Positions 17,278-26,152 of a DNA stretch of 64,000 bases are shown in pieces (position 1 is the first letter of the stretch; each line of letters opens with the position of its first letter). The position numbers were made by a program, and so were the translations under genes. Under the pieces are notes generated by a model. The model did no database searches and was not told where the DNA came from. It worked only from the letters and a program-made list of their open reading frames with translations. The stretch is taken from the NCBI RefSeq assembly GCF_005116445.1, contig NZ_SWBQ01000002.1, forward strand, positions 496,001 through 560,000. The letters are read 5' to 3'. This DNA is from Pedobacter frigoris. Its GTDB lineage: Bacteria; Bacteroidota; Bacteroidia; Sphingobacteriales; Sphingobacteriaceae.

Positions 17278-18627
17278 CTATTTTTTAATCGCATACCTTA
17301 AATTATCAAACAGTCTTTCGATTAACTTTCTGTCATTGGTGATGATCTCGGCGGTGCCTTTACTTTCATATTTAAAATCCAGCACGCTTCCATAATTGGT
17401 TTGCATACCCTTTGGAAAATCTACGGTGATCAAATACGTTTCTACGTCACCGTTTTGCGTTTTTTCTGTATTGGTGGTCAGAGATATCGTTTTCACACGG
17501 CCTGACACAGATCCATACTCCATATATGGGAAATTATCCAGCTTCACGATTACCTCCTGCCCGATCATAACTTTACCCGCTCCAGCTGCCGGAAGCAACA
17601 CCTGTCCATAAGGCTGATGATGTATGGGAATTATAGTAAAAACAGGATCACCCGCCTGTACAAATTGATTTTCATTATAAAACTTTAAGTATTGCAGCTT
17701 ACCGGCAAATGGAGCCCTGAAAACATATTTTTGCTCCCAGTTTTTAATGTTATCGATCAGGTCGTTATAAGCAGAGATGAGCATCAGATGTAGTTCCTTT
17801 TCTTTTTCCGGATCTTCGATATGCAATTGTTGTAACTTGTTTTGAGTTTCCTGCAAGACTTGCCGGGCTACAATTATTGCATTAGTTGACGATTGAACCT
17901 TATCTCTGGCATTCAGATAACTCATTTCAGTTTGATCAAGTTCAGATTCACTGATTACTTTTCTCTTAAACAGCAGAGAGTCTCTCTTATAAAACTTATA
18001 AACGTACCCGAGTGAGCTTTTGGCGATAGACAACTGACTTTTAGCACTATTGATTGTATTTTGTTGCTCAGCTAAAATCGTGTTTAAATTTGCTTTTTGG
18101 GTATCGTAGAATTTATCCTCTTTATAATTTAAAAACTGGCGGATGGCATCAATGAAGGTGTAGTATTTGACGTTCAGTTCGCCTAATGAAATGTTTTTCG
18201 GAAGGTCACGCTGCATCATATTAACATCATCCGATGAAGGATTATATTTTTTTAGCTGATTAAGAACAGAATCAACAATAAATGGGGTGGTCGAATTCTC
18301 CAGGTAAGCAATTATTTGTCCTTCCTTAACCTCTCCTAATGAACGAACGGCGTTAAGCTTCAATTTACCACTAAAGTTTGCCACTAATTTGATTGGTGCA
18401 CTACTGCCATTTACAACAACCTGTCCTTGTGCGATATCCGGGTAGCGACTGAGCCAGCCAAAAATAGCCATCATGATAAAGATAAACAATACAATACCAG
18501 TTACCGCCAATCCAAACCGTGTTGGCATCCGCTCAATAATTGCTGTGACTTCTTCAGAACGCTGTGATTGCAGCGCAGCTTCTAGTTTCGTAAATTCAGT
18601 AGCTGAATATTCTGGTTGTTGGTTCAT
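17278..18627 (-). CDS. HlyD-family membrane-fusion adaptor of the C39 exporter
   Basis: Periplasmic adaptor that links an inner-membrane ABC exporter to an outer-membrane channel. One N-terminal membrane helix (~36-57: FGLAVTGIVLFIFIMMAIFG), then a biotinyl/lipoyl-like domain, a long coiled-coil hairpin (~170-290) and a beta-barrel domain (GKLQYLKFYNENQFVQAGDP). 449 aa is typical for bacteriocin-type HlyD proteins. Directly downstream of the peptidase-ABC exporter gene (36 bp), so one operon. No outer-membrane TolC gene is encoded here. Confidence 0.9.
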   Translation of the reverse strand: MNQQPEYSATEFTKLEAALQSQRSEEVTAIIERMPTRFGLAVTGIVLFIFIMMAIFGWLSRYPDIAQGQVVVNGSSAPIKLVANFSGKLKLNAVRSLGEVKEGQIIAYLENSTTPFIVDSVLNQLKKYNPSSDDVNMMQRDLPKNISLGELNVKYYTFIDAIRQFLNYKEDKFYDTQKANLNTILAEQQNTINSAKSQLSIAKSSLGYVYKFYKRDSLLFKRKVISESELDQTEMSYLNARDKVQSSTNAIIVARQVLQETQNKLQQLHIEDPEKEKELHLMLISAYNDLIDNIKNWEQKYVFRAPFAGKLQYLKFYNENQFVQAGDPVFTIIPIHHQPYGQVLLPAAGAGKVMIGQEVIVKLDNFPYMEYGSVSGRVKTISLTTNTEKTQNGDVETYLITVDFPKGMQTNYGSVLDFKYESKGTAEIITNDRKLIERLFDNLRYAIKK

Positions 18628-18663
18628 TAATTTATGTTAAAATGATGGTTTATACCTGCATTG

Positions 18664-20934
18664 TTATTCCGACAAAACTGCTTCTCTGTCAACTGCGGAA
18701 GGAACCGCGACTGTACTCGTCAAATCAAGCTGCGACTGGACAAGTTGATAATATCTTCCTTCTACCTGCATCAGCAAATCGTGACTACCTACCTCCACAA
18801 TAGTCCCGTTCTGCATCACTACAATCTGGTCTGCTTTGCGGATGGTACTCAATCGGTGGGCAACAACAATAACAGTTTTACCTTTAAAAACATCATCCAG
18901 TGCAGCGGTTATTTTTTGTTCATTAATGGTATCCAGCGAATTGGTTGCCTCATCAAAAAATAAATAATCAGGATTTTTATAAAGTGCTCTTGCAATCAGG
19001 ATTCGCTGTTTTTGTCCGCCGCTCAGGCCTCTCCCCTGCTCACCCATTACAGTTTCGTATCCAAGTGGCAAAGCTTCTATTTCCTGCGAAATATTAGCAG
19101 TCTGTAAAGCTTTTTTCAACCGGCTGTAATCCACCTTTTCATCATCCAAAACAATGTTGTTCAGTATGGTATCATTAAATATTTTACCATCCTGCATTAC
19201 TGCCCCACATTTTTCCCGCCATTGTCGCAAACTGATATTATTGATATTCATATCCCCAATTTTAATATCGCCATATGTTGGTTTATATAAGCGCAGCAGT
19301 AATTTGAGCAAGGTAGATTTGCCACTACCGCTATCTCCCACAATTGCAGTTACTTTTCCCTGTGGGATCACTAAACGGATTCCCTGCAGAATTGGTTTAC
19401 CTGCCGGTGTATATTGAAATCCGACGTTATTGATCATCAGACTCTTTTGCTCCGGCAACTCCATATTGTTCTGACCAACATTGTCATGCTCATCTGGCAA
19501 CTGGTGTATTTCATTCAACCGCAGAAAGCTGAGCTGGGCAAATTGAAAACCAACGATAAACTGGATAAACTGACTTACCGGAGCATTCAGCATCCCAATA
19601 ATAAACTGTGTAGAAATCATTACACCGAAAGTGATATCGCCGGCAATTACCGCTTTTGCGCAGTAAAACGTAATGAACAGGTTTTTAAACTGATCTATAA
19701 ACTGCGCACCCAGGTTTTGGGTATTAGTGATGCTCATTACTCTTAAGTTTACCTTATAAAGCTGGGCTTGTATACCCTCCCATTTCCAGCGTTTCTGCTT
19801 TTCGTAGTTGTTGATTTTTATATCCTGAATACTCGCAATGGTCTCTACCCAGTAGCTTTGGTTTTTACTGACCAGGTCAAAATACTCCCAGTCCAGTTTT
19901 TTGCGAAGTTTCAAAAAACCCATCACCCAGATTACATAAAGTGCACTTCCTGCCAAAAAAATATAAAAAATGATCGGGTTGTAAATGCAAAGAATGATGC
20001 TAAACACCACAAACGTCAGCACCGAAAAAATCATCCCTATAGAATTGTTCATCAGAAATGAACGGATCCGCTCATGATCCTGCGCCCGTTGAAGAATATC
20101 ACCGGATTGCTTATTTTCAAAAAAAGTAATGGGCAGGCGCATCAATTTAATCAGGTAATCTGAAATTAACGCAATGTTGATCCTGGATGTAATGTGCAGT
20201 AAAATCCAGTCACGCACCATATTGCTCAGCAACACACTGATAATGATGGCAATATTGGCAATCAGGATAATATTTATGAAATCGATATCGTGTGTTTGGA
20301 TCCCCACATCTATAATCGCTTTGCTAATAAAGGGCATCATCCCCTGAAGAATAGTAACCAGGAGCATAATGAAAAAGAGGTTCACAAAACTCTTTTTGTA
20401 GGGCTTAAAATACCCGATGAAATTTTCAAATGTCTTTAAACGCTCTATTTTTTCTCCTGCTCTGCGTTCATAAAAATCGGCTTGAGGCTCTACAACCATC
20501 AAGACCAATTTCTCCTGAACCTCAGGAATCAATGTAGCTGCCCCACTCTTTTTTATAGTTTTTGCAACAAATTCCTTGTCGCTATAACTCACGTAACCTT
20601 TTGCAGGATCTGCCACATAAATTTTTCGCTTTTCGGCATTTACTTTATAGACTACCACAAAGTGACTATTGTCCCAATGTATTATGGCCGGCAGCGGTAT
20701 TTTTAACAGCAGGTCATCTACAGTGCATTTAAGTGACAGCGAACGAAGCCCGATACTTTCTGATGCATGACTGATATCGGCAAAGGAAACTCCTTCTTTG
20801 GTAATTCCGCATTGATCACGAAGGTATTGCAAACTATAAAATTTGCCATAATGCTTGGCGATCATTGTCAGACAAGCCGGACCACAGTCCATCATGTCCA
20901 GTTGCAGGTTGAGCGGAAATTTAGTAAAGGGCAT
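18664..20934 (-). CDS. C39 peptidase-containing ABC exporter (double-glycine leader type)
   Basis: Bacteriocin/RiPP-type exporter that cleaves double-Gly leaders during ATP-driven secretion. N-terminal C39 peptidase (1-~135) with Cys17 (MMDCGPAC), His91 (WDNSHFVVV) and Asp109 (VADPAKG), all intact; membrane domain (~160-460) with six helices; nucleotide-binding domain with Walker A GDSGSGKST, signature LSGGQKQRI and Walker B YLFFDEATNSLD. 756 aa is typical. It heads the leftward arm of the island; the divergent operon begins 306 bp away with a double-Gly-leader gene, its likely cargo. Confidence 0.95.
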   Translation of the reverse strand: MPFTKFPLNLQLDMMDCGPACLTMIAKHYGKFYSLQYLRDQCGITKEGVSFADISHASESIGLRSLSLKCTVDDLLLKIPLPAIIHWDNSHFVVVYKVNAEKRKIYVADPAKGYVSYSDKEFVAKTIKKSGAATLIPEVQEKLVLMVVEPQADFYERRAGEKIERLKTFENFIGYFKPYKKSFVNLFFIMLLVTILQGMMPFISKAIIDVGIQTHDIDFINIILIANIAIIISVLLSNMVRDWILLHITSRINIALISDYLIKLMRLPITFFENKQSGDILQRAQDHERIRSFLMNNSIGMIFSVLTFVVFSIILCIYNPIIFYIFLAGSALYVIWVMGFLKLRKKLDWEYFDLVSKNQSYWVETIASIQDIKINNYEKQKRWKWEGIQAQLYKVNLRVMSITNTQNLGAQFIDQFKNLFITFYCAKAVIAGDITFGVMISTQFIIGMLNAPVSQFIQFIVGFQFAQLSFLRLNEIHQLPDEHDNVGQNNMELPEQKSLMINNVGFQYTPAGKPILQGIRLVIPQGKVTAIVGDSGSGKSTLLKLLLRLYKPTYGDIKIGDMNINNISLRQWREKCGAVMQDGKIFNDTILNNIVLDDEKVDYSRLKKALQTANISQEIEALPLGYETVMGEQGRGLSGGQKQRILIARALYKNPDYLFFDEATNSLDTINEQKITAALDDVFKGKTVIVVAHRLSTIRKADQIVVMQNGTIVEVGSHDLLMQVEGRYYQLVQSQLDLTSTVAVPSAVDREAVLSE

Positions 20935-21003
20935 CAGATTTAGATTTACACGAAGATAGACTGTGAATCAGGGTTTGACTAATTACTTTACACGAAATAA
21001 AGC

Positions 21004-21015
21004 GCAAACGTTTGT
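21004..21015. promoter_or_regulatory. palindromic operator-like site 1
   Basis: gcaaacgtttgt, with perfect 10-bp inner palindrome caaacgtttg. The centre is 157 bp from that of site 2, close to 15 helical turns. The shape is that of a LacI-family operator (central CG). Confidence 0.5.
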
Positions 21016-21160
21016 TCTAAGCTTTTAGATGATGTCATCTACTTAATTTTATTTCTCAGCGACTTTTTCAAATCCAGAATCAGCTATAAATCAAAGCCAT
21101 TCACACCACATCAAGTATTTTTCCTGTAGATAATATGATTTAGTAGCCCTTTCTTACAAT

Positions 21161-21172
21161 GCAAACGTTTGC
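21161..21172. promoter_or_regulatory. palindromic operator-like site 2
   Basis: gcaaacgtttgc, a perfect 12-bp palindrome, about 70 bp before the start codon of the cargo gene. It repeats site 1 except for its last base. Confidence 0.5.
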
Positions 21173-21240
21173 GTCAAACTATTTACACGTTCATAAATTT
21201 TAAAATTTACTTTCGAATATATTAATTCAAATTAACGACA

Positions 21241-21939
21241 ATGAAAAGAAACAACCTACCAAAACTATCATTTGAACAAATGGAGCAGGAAATGCTGGTG
21301 TTAAGCGTATCAGAAAACAGGAGCATATTTGGCGGCACAGATGGACCTCCAAGAACCGATTGCTTTTTTGCAACATTAGCGGGCATGCTGAACTCCCTGA
21401 ACTTGCCACTATCGTACAGCTCTGCCAGCTTGCAAAGTCAGTATACTTCTATAATGGGAAGCGCACCAACCACTGGAGTAAACTCTAATAACCAAGCCCT
21501 GTTCCTGGGTACTAGCACCTACAACCAATATTGTCCATATAATTTCGGTGGAGCGGTCAGAAGTGACAATTTCGGCAGTAGCCAAATGGGGTCATATCTT
21601 TCCAGCACTTTCGCGTCTGGGAACCCGATGATGGTGAGTTATATTAACCCTGATTTAGGTGTTAGTCACGTCTATAAAGTAGAAAGTATTGACAGTAACG
21701 GCAAGATGACACTGGTAGACACTAGCGGACAGGGTCTGAGTAAAGTGACCACCAACAAAAATGATTCGGGTATCGCATCCGCGTTTAGTGTCTACAAAAG
21801 ACCTGGCGTTACATCCGAAAATGCAACCGACCCTGGTGCCATACCAGAGACAACTACGGAATGGGAAGGTTATCCTACCACTTCAGAATACCCTGAGTCT
21901 ACAACAGAATTTGCTGGAGGTACCACAACAGAATTTTAA
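21241..21939 (+). CDS. double-glycine-leader protein with C39/papain-like domain (predicted exporter cargo)
   Basis: 232-residue protein that I do not recognise as a named family. The N-terminus (LSFEQMEQEMLVLSVSEN, then IFGG at 29-32) has the form of a double-Gly leader, so the C39 exporter should cut after Gly32. The mature part has Cys41 in TDCFFATLAGML, His143 in GVSHVYKVESID and Asp160 in MTLVDTSG. The His-Asp spacing of 17 is like the exporter's own C39 domain (His91-Asp109), so a cysteine-peptidase-like fold is inferred. Residues ~193-232 are a Thr/Ser/Glu-rich tail with four TTxE-aromatic repeats. It heads a rightward operon with three further genes. Confidence 0.65.
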   Translation: MKRNNLPKLSFEQMEQEMLVLSVSENRSIFGGTDGPPRTDCFFATLAGMLNSLNLPLSYSSASLQSQYTSIMGSAPTTGVNSNNQALFLGTSTYNQYCPYNFGGAVRSDNFGSSQMGSYLSSTFASGNPMMVSYINPDLGVSHVYKVESIDSNGKMTLVDTSGQGLSKVTTNKNDSGIASAFSVYKRPGVTSENATDPGAIPETTTEWEGYPTTSEYPESTTEFAGGTTTEF

Positions 21940-21975
21940 TAAATAACTCCAATTCCAACCTTCTTAATTTCGACA

Positions 21976-23040
21976 ATGAGCACAATCTTTAAAAAGCTAT
22001 GGCTTGAACGACTGTTTACTTTTTTCTGCTGTTTACTGCTTACAGATACTGCTTGTGGACAAACAGCCTTGTCTAAAAACTACCCAGAATTAAATTTAGA
22101 CTTAACAGCACCCAAAAATTACAGCTTACTGAACGGGGATGAACTGAGTAACTTTCTGGAGAGCAAAATAAGACGTCCGTTTGTAGTCGATGTTTTTAGA
22201 AAAAATGGAACGGATAGTTACATAACGGTAACAGAAACGCTAAACAACCGTAGCCTTGGCAGTATATATCCGGACCAAACGGATTATTATACCCGCGGTA
22301 ACAATACATTACTGACCCTTCGGGGGTTACCTTTGGACACAGTAAATAATGTCATTTCTGTACCGAAAAAATATACAATACGGATTAATGCCGATAAGGC
22401 ATTAATCCGATTGGCAACAGACAGTCTATTAAGGTCACGAGGTAAAGATACCGTCAGGTACAACGGCAAACTCTACTCGCATTTATATGTTACCATTGTT
22501 AAGAACGACCTGGGCGCAATCTGGCTTACTTACAATTATGAAGTGGGTAAACTGGAACAAGCGATCAAAGAAGTTTATGACACCTGGGGACTGGTAACAT
22601 TCAGGCCAGATAATCAGATGAAAAGAGATAAGACGGATTCCACAACTGTCTATTTTGGTAAATTCAAACACCTGAACACCCCTGAAATCCTGAAAAAAGA
22701 TGCGCTGGCGTTAGAAAAGTTATTCCAGAAAGACCCTTATCGCCTGGAGGATAAAATCATGTATGCCAACATGCAGTTGGCCCTGAGAAATTATGCGGAG
22801 TCTATAAAGACAGCAACCGCAGCGATCAATCTTTACATCCAGCTAAAGAAATCTCCTGAGCAACCCATAAAAAACGAAAAAAATACCAATCGACAGATCA
22901 GTAGCTTTTATTATATCAGGGGAGTGGCTCTTGAAGGCTTAGCGGATAAAGTAAACGCCCGTATTTCTTATCAGAAAGCAAAAGAAATGGGCTATCAACT
23001 TCATCCGGAAGCGATCAAACTTATAGATCAGAACAATTGA
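21976..23040 (+). CDS. secreted protein with C-terminal TPR-like repeats, unknown function
   Basis: 354-residue exported protein with a hydrophobic signal segment (~14-28, ending TACGQ). The middle part (~45-215) is beta-rich without a recognised domain; the C-terminal ~230-350 looks like two or three TPR helices (QLALRNYAESIKTATAAI, YYIRGVALEGLADKVNARIS). Being 36 bp downstream of the cargo gene and upstream of the LanC-like gene, it probably works outside the cytoplasm in the same pathway, for instance in cargo handling or immunity; that is inference only. Confidence 0.6.
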   Translation: MSTIFKKLWLERLFTFFCCLLLTDTACGQTALSKNYPELNLDLTAPKNYSLLNGDELSNFLESKIRRPFVVDVFRKNGTDSYITVTETLNNRSLGSIYPDQTDYYTRGNNTLLTLRGLPLDTVNNVISVPKKYTIRINADKALIRLATDSLLRSRGKDTVRYNGKLYSHLYVTIVKNDLGAIWLTYNYEVGKLEQAIKEVYDTWGLVTFRPDNQMKRDKTDSTTVYFGKFKHLNTPEILKKDALALEKLFQKDPYRLEDKIMYANMQLALRNYAESIKTATAAINLYIQLKKSPEQPIKNEKNTNRQISSFYYIRGVALEGLADKVNARISYQKAKEMGYQLHPEAIKLIDQNN

Positions 23041-23051
23041 TTTCCTGATTA

Positions 23052-24068
23052 ATGCTATCAACACTAACGAACCTGATCACCGGAAACGAAGAAACAGAAG
23101 ATATTGATTTGTATGACGGCAGCGCTGCTGATATTCTTTTTCTGTACTATTTAAACTTGTACCAGGCCAATGATACTGCCATTGACAAAGGTATAGCGCT
23201 CAGTTCAAAGGTTTATGGTGCTTACCGTAACAACCAGTACAATACCAATGATTTCAGTGGCATAATCGGGAGTGTAGGTGTGTTCCAAAATCTCGATAAA
23301 TTCGAGATTGCTGACACTGATGTCTCGGGCGCTTTTAAGCAGTTGGATGAAGATATATTCCAGAAACTGATTTACGGAGAGATAAATGCCTTATCGCTGG
23401 AAAATGGGATAACAGGTGTTATACTCTTCATCTTTAATCGCCTGGAAAAATGTGACCCTGAAAACTTAAACCTGGAACAGGCAAGATATTATGAGACCCT
23501 GATTTTAGCTATAGATGAACTGGAAAGGCAAATCCGGCTGAATGGAACCCACATCCAGGATTTATCAAAAGCCATGCTCCTGATGGCCAAAATAACAGCA
23601 AAGGCTTTTTATCCGGAAATAGTAAACCGCATTTTCGTTTCCATAGAAACGGGTCTGAAACAAACAATCCACAAAAACGAGGCATGGATTCAACCTGTAA
23701 AGTTTCAATTGCTGTATCATTTATGGCAAAGCAACCTATTACTTAACCGCACGGCGGAATCTGATTTTTACCTCTCAGAGATATACGAGTTCGAAAACCA
23801 AAGAATGCATCCTCATTCCTTTGATCTGGTATCTTTCAATGAGATACAACTGATCCAGCAATTCAACAGGTTGTATTGGGCGACAACAGATAGTTACTTT
23901 AATAAGGCAGCAAATGACAGGATCCACACGCTTACAGATAACCTGAGCAGAAACGGGAACCCTCTGCGAAAATCCGGCTTAACAGGAATTTCAGGCCTGG
24001 GCTTAACCATTTTGTCTGGTTTTTCAAAGGAATGCCTGACCTGGGATGAGACCATTTTACTGAGCTGA
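23052..24068 (+). CDS. LanC-like alpha/alpha-barrel protein, zinc ligands not evident
   Basis: 338-residue helical protein. Short Gly-rich turns recur in the way seen in LanC-type cyclases: LYDGSAADILFLYYL (~20-34), LENGITGVILFIFNRL (~116-131) and GLTGISGLGLTILSG (~309-323). The Cys-Cys-His zinc site of LanC proteins is not visible: the two Cys (one in EKCDPEN, one in KECLTWD) do not lie in the WCYG/CHG motifs. So it may be a non-catalytic relative or a distant family. No signal peptide, hence cytosolic. It lies between the TPR protein and glycosyltransferase genes in one operon. Confidence 0.55.
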   Translation: MLSTLTNLITGNEETEDIDLYDGSAADILFLYYLNLYQANDTAIDKGIALSSKVYGAYRNNQYNTNDFSGIIGSVGVFQNLDKFEIADTDVSGAFKQLDEDIFQKLIYGEINALSLENGITGVILFIFNRLEKCDPENLNLEQARYYETLILAIDELERQIRLNGTHIQDLSKAMLLMAKITAKAFYPEIVNRIFVSIETGLKQTIHKNEAWIQPVKFQLLYHLWQSNLLLNRTAESDFYLSEIYEFENQRMHPHSFDLVSFNEIQLIQQFNRLYWATTDSYFNKAANDRIHTLTDNLSRNGNPLRKSGLTGISGLGLTILSGFSKECLTWDETILLS

Positions 24069-24097
24069 TCATTTACCGAGCTAATATTTTATATGAG

Positions 24098-25810
24098 ATG
24101 ATTTATATTTCAGCACAACCCGACGATTTATATTTTCTATGGCAGATTGAAGTCCAGCTATATAATTTTAAAAGGCTGGGAATCCCTAAAAAGGCGATTC
24201 ATGTGCTTATCGCGTACAATCCTGAATCTGGACTCAGGGAGGAGTTTAAAACCCTGATTGAGAACAACGATAAAGCATGTTTCTTTGCTTATCCTGACGA
24301 CAGGATCAAAAAAGTTTACCTGTCATCAGTCAGACCAAACATTCTTAAAAAGCATTTCAAACTCAACCGCTATTTAGAAAATGAAACCATTTTCTATCAC
24401 GACAGCGACATCATTTTCAGAGCACCCCTAGATACTGATGTATTAACAGCAACTGATACCTGGTACCTATCCGATACCCGAAATTACATTGCACCTTCTT
24501 ACATCAAAAAATTTGGTGACGATATATTTCATGCAATGTGTGCTATAGTCGGCATTGATCCTCTTTTAATAGAAAACAACGAAGATAATTCGGGGGGTGC
24601 ACAGTATGTAATAAAAAATATCAATTATGAGTTTTGGGAGCGGGTAGAAACCGATAGTGAGAAAATCTTTATCTGCTTATTTGAGTTCAATCAAGAACTG
24701 TTAAAAAAAGAAAAAGATGCAAGATCTATACAAGCCTGGTGCGCTGACATGTGGGCCGTGCTGTGGAATGGCCTGAAACTCGGACATCAGATAGCAATAC
24801 ATCCGGAACTGAATTTTAGCTGGCCTATGCAAGACATTGACTACTGGGACAAGTGTAAAATATTTCATAATGCCGGCGTGAAAAGAAACCAGGAAAAGGA
24901 TTATTTCTTCAAAAGCCTGTATTCAACACATGTGCCCTATCATGAAAACTTTTCTTTTGTACCGGAAAATAAGTGCTCGGTTAAGTACGTCGAAGAAATC
25001 AGCGCTTACGCCAAAACGCTGAAAAGACACGATCTGAATGATGTTACGTTCATCATTCCCATCCGAATGGATTCCGAAGACAGACTGCAGAATTTGGATT
25101 TGATTACCCGGTTTTTAAAGAAACATTTCGATACAAAGATACTAATTGTAGAAAAGGATGACATTCCAAGAATTAATCCCCGGGCCCTGCTAAAAGAAGT
25201 GAGTTATACTTTCATCGAGGATAGAAACAGGGATTTCCACAGAACGAGAATTTTAAATCAGGCTATAATCAACTGCAAAACACCCATCATTTCGATTTAT
25301 GATTCGGATGTAATTGCGAATCCTGAAAACATCATGGAAGCGATATCGGCAATACGGAACAGACTGGCTACTCTTTCATATCCTTACGATGGAACTTTCA
25401 TCAACATGGGCCGGTTTGTTACCAAAAAACTTTCCAGCGAACTGAACTTTGATCTCCTGGGCCATTTTTTTGACAACAACGCCAGGCACATCAGGCATTC
25501 CTACGGGGGCTGTTGTTTTATTAATAGAGAAGAATATATGGATTGTGGATTGGAAAATGAATTTTTCTCGTCGTGGGGAAGAGATGATATAGAAAGAGCA
25601 AAAAGAGTGCAGATTTTAGGGTACAAGTTGTACCGTACCGAAGGGGCACTTATACATCTGAACCATTATCGAGGTGAAAGTTCCAAGCCACAGGACAATA
25701 TGGTCAATATACAATTTGACAAGGAGTACCTGAAAATCTGTAATATGAAGAAAAATGATTTGCAAAAATATGTGAAAAGCTGGCCATGGGTAAATAGCGG
25801 GATGTCCTAA
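24098..25810 (+). CDS. two-domain glycosyltransferase
   Basis: 570-residue cytosolic protein with two GT-A-like halves. The N-terminal half (~1-300) contains FYHDSDIIF near residue 100, a DxD metal/nucleotide-sugar motif. The C-terminal half (~315-560) is a GT2/galactosyltransferase-like domain with VTFIIPIRMDSEDR, IYDSDVIANPENI (~402) and a Gly-Trp-like SSWGRDDIERAKR acceptor region, as in glyco_transf_7C proteins. It ends the rightward operon. The Thr/Ser-rich tail of the first gene's product is an obvious possible acceptor; donor sugar and acceptor are not shown by the sequence. Confidence 0.75.
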   Translation: MIYISAQPDDLYFLWQIEVQLYNFKRLGIPKKAIHVLIAYNPESGLREEFKTLIENNDKACFFAYPDDRIKKVYLSSVRPNILKKHFKLNRYLENETIFYHDSDIIFRAPLDTDVLTATDTWYLSDTRNYIAPSYIKKFGDDIFHAMCAIVGIDPLLIENNEDNSGGAQYVIKNINYEFWERVETDSEKIFICLFEFNQELLKKEKDARSIQAWCADMWAVLWNGLKLGHQIAIHPELNFSWPMQDIDYWDKCKIFHNAGVKRNQEKDYFFKSLYSTHVPYHENFSFVPENKCSVKYVEEISAYAKTLKRHDLNDVTFIIPIRMDSEDRLQNLDLITRFLKKHFDTKILIVEKDDIPRINPRALLKEVSYTFIEDRNRDFHRTRILNQAIINCKTPIISIYDSDVIANPENIMEAISAIRNRLATLSYPYDGTFINMGRFVTKKLSSELNFDLLGHFFDNNARHIRHSYGGCCFINREEYMDCGLENEFFSSWGRDDIERAKRVQILGYKLYRTEGALIHLNHYRGESSKPQDNMVNIQFDKEYLKICNMKKNDLQKYVKSWPWVNSGMS

Positions 25811-25900
25811 ATATTTTCCGTCATATTCAACCACTCAATTATAAAAAAAAGTGGCAATATCTTAGTAGGTTTGGAACAGCATTGTGCGTCTTTAATCGTA

Positions 25901-26113
25901 ATGAAAAAAATATTCTTGTTTTTAATATCCTTCTCAGCAATCGTTTTTTGTACTTATTTAGCTGTAAGCTGGTATACATATTATAATCATGTTTATAGTA
26001 AATGGAATTTTGAATTGCCTTACTTCGATTGAAAGGTGTTGTTCAAAGATGAAAGATATACCTTTGACGGTTTAGGTGATACACTTTGGATAAAAAAAAG
26101 TGGCCACTTTTAG
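25901..26113 (+). pseudogene. small membrane-protein ORF with in-frame TGA
   Basis: Begins MKKIFLFLISFSAIVFC, a single membrane helix, and reads 43 residues to a TGA at 26030-26032. The same frame continues for another 26 codons with protein-like content (VLFKDERYTFDGLGDTLWI) to a TAG at 26111-26113. Either it is a 43-residue peptide or a ~70-codon gene broken by a stop. No family recognised. Confidence 0.35.
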
Positions 26114-26152
26114 GATAACCCCCAGGCTTAAGTGGAAGTCCGGTGCAAATGA

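Larger units (their letters stand above)
20935..21240. other. divergent regulatory region of the secretion island
   Basis: 306 bp without a gene between the leftward exporter operon and the rightward cargo operon. It holds two palindromes sharing the 10-bp core caaacgtttg (21004-21015 and 21161-21172). Promoter-like variants are visible (TACTTTCG at 21209-21216 on the plus strand; TATCTTCG on the minus strand upstream of the exporter), but no exact TAnnTTTG box. Confidence 0.5.

Noticed and set aside
20935..21240. Riboswitch or small RNA in the divergent region
   Set aside because: No conserved stem-loop series or terminator-antiterminator pair could be seen; only the palindromic operator-like sites stand out.
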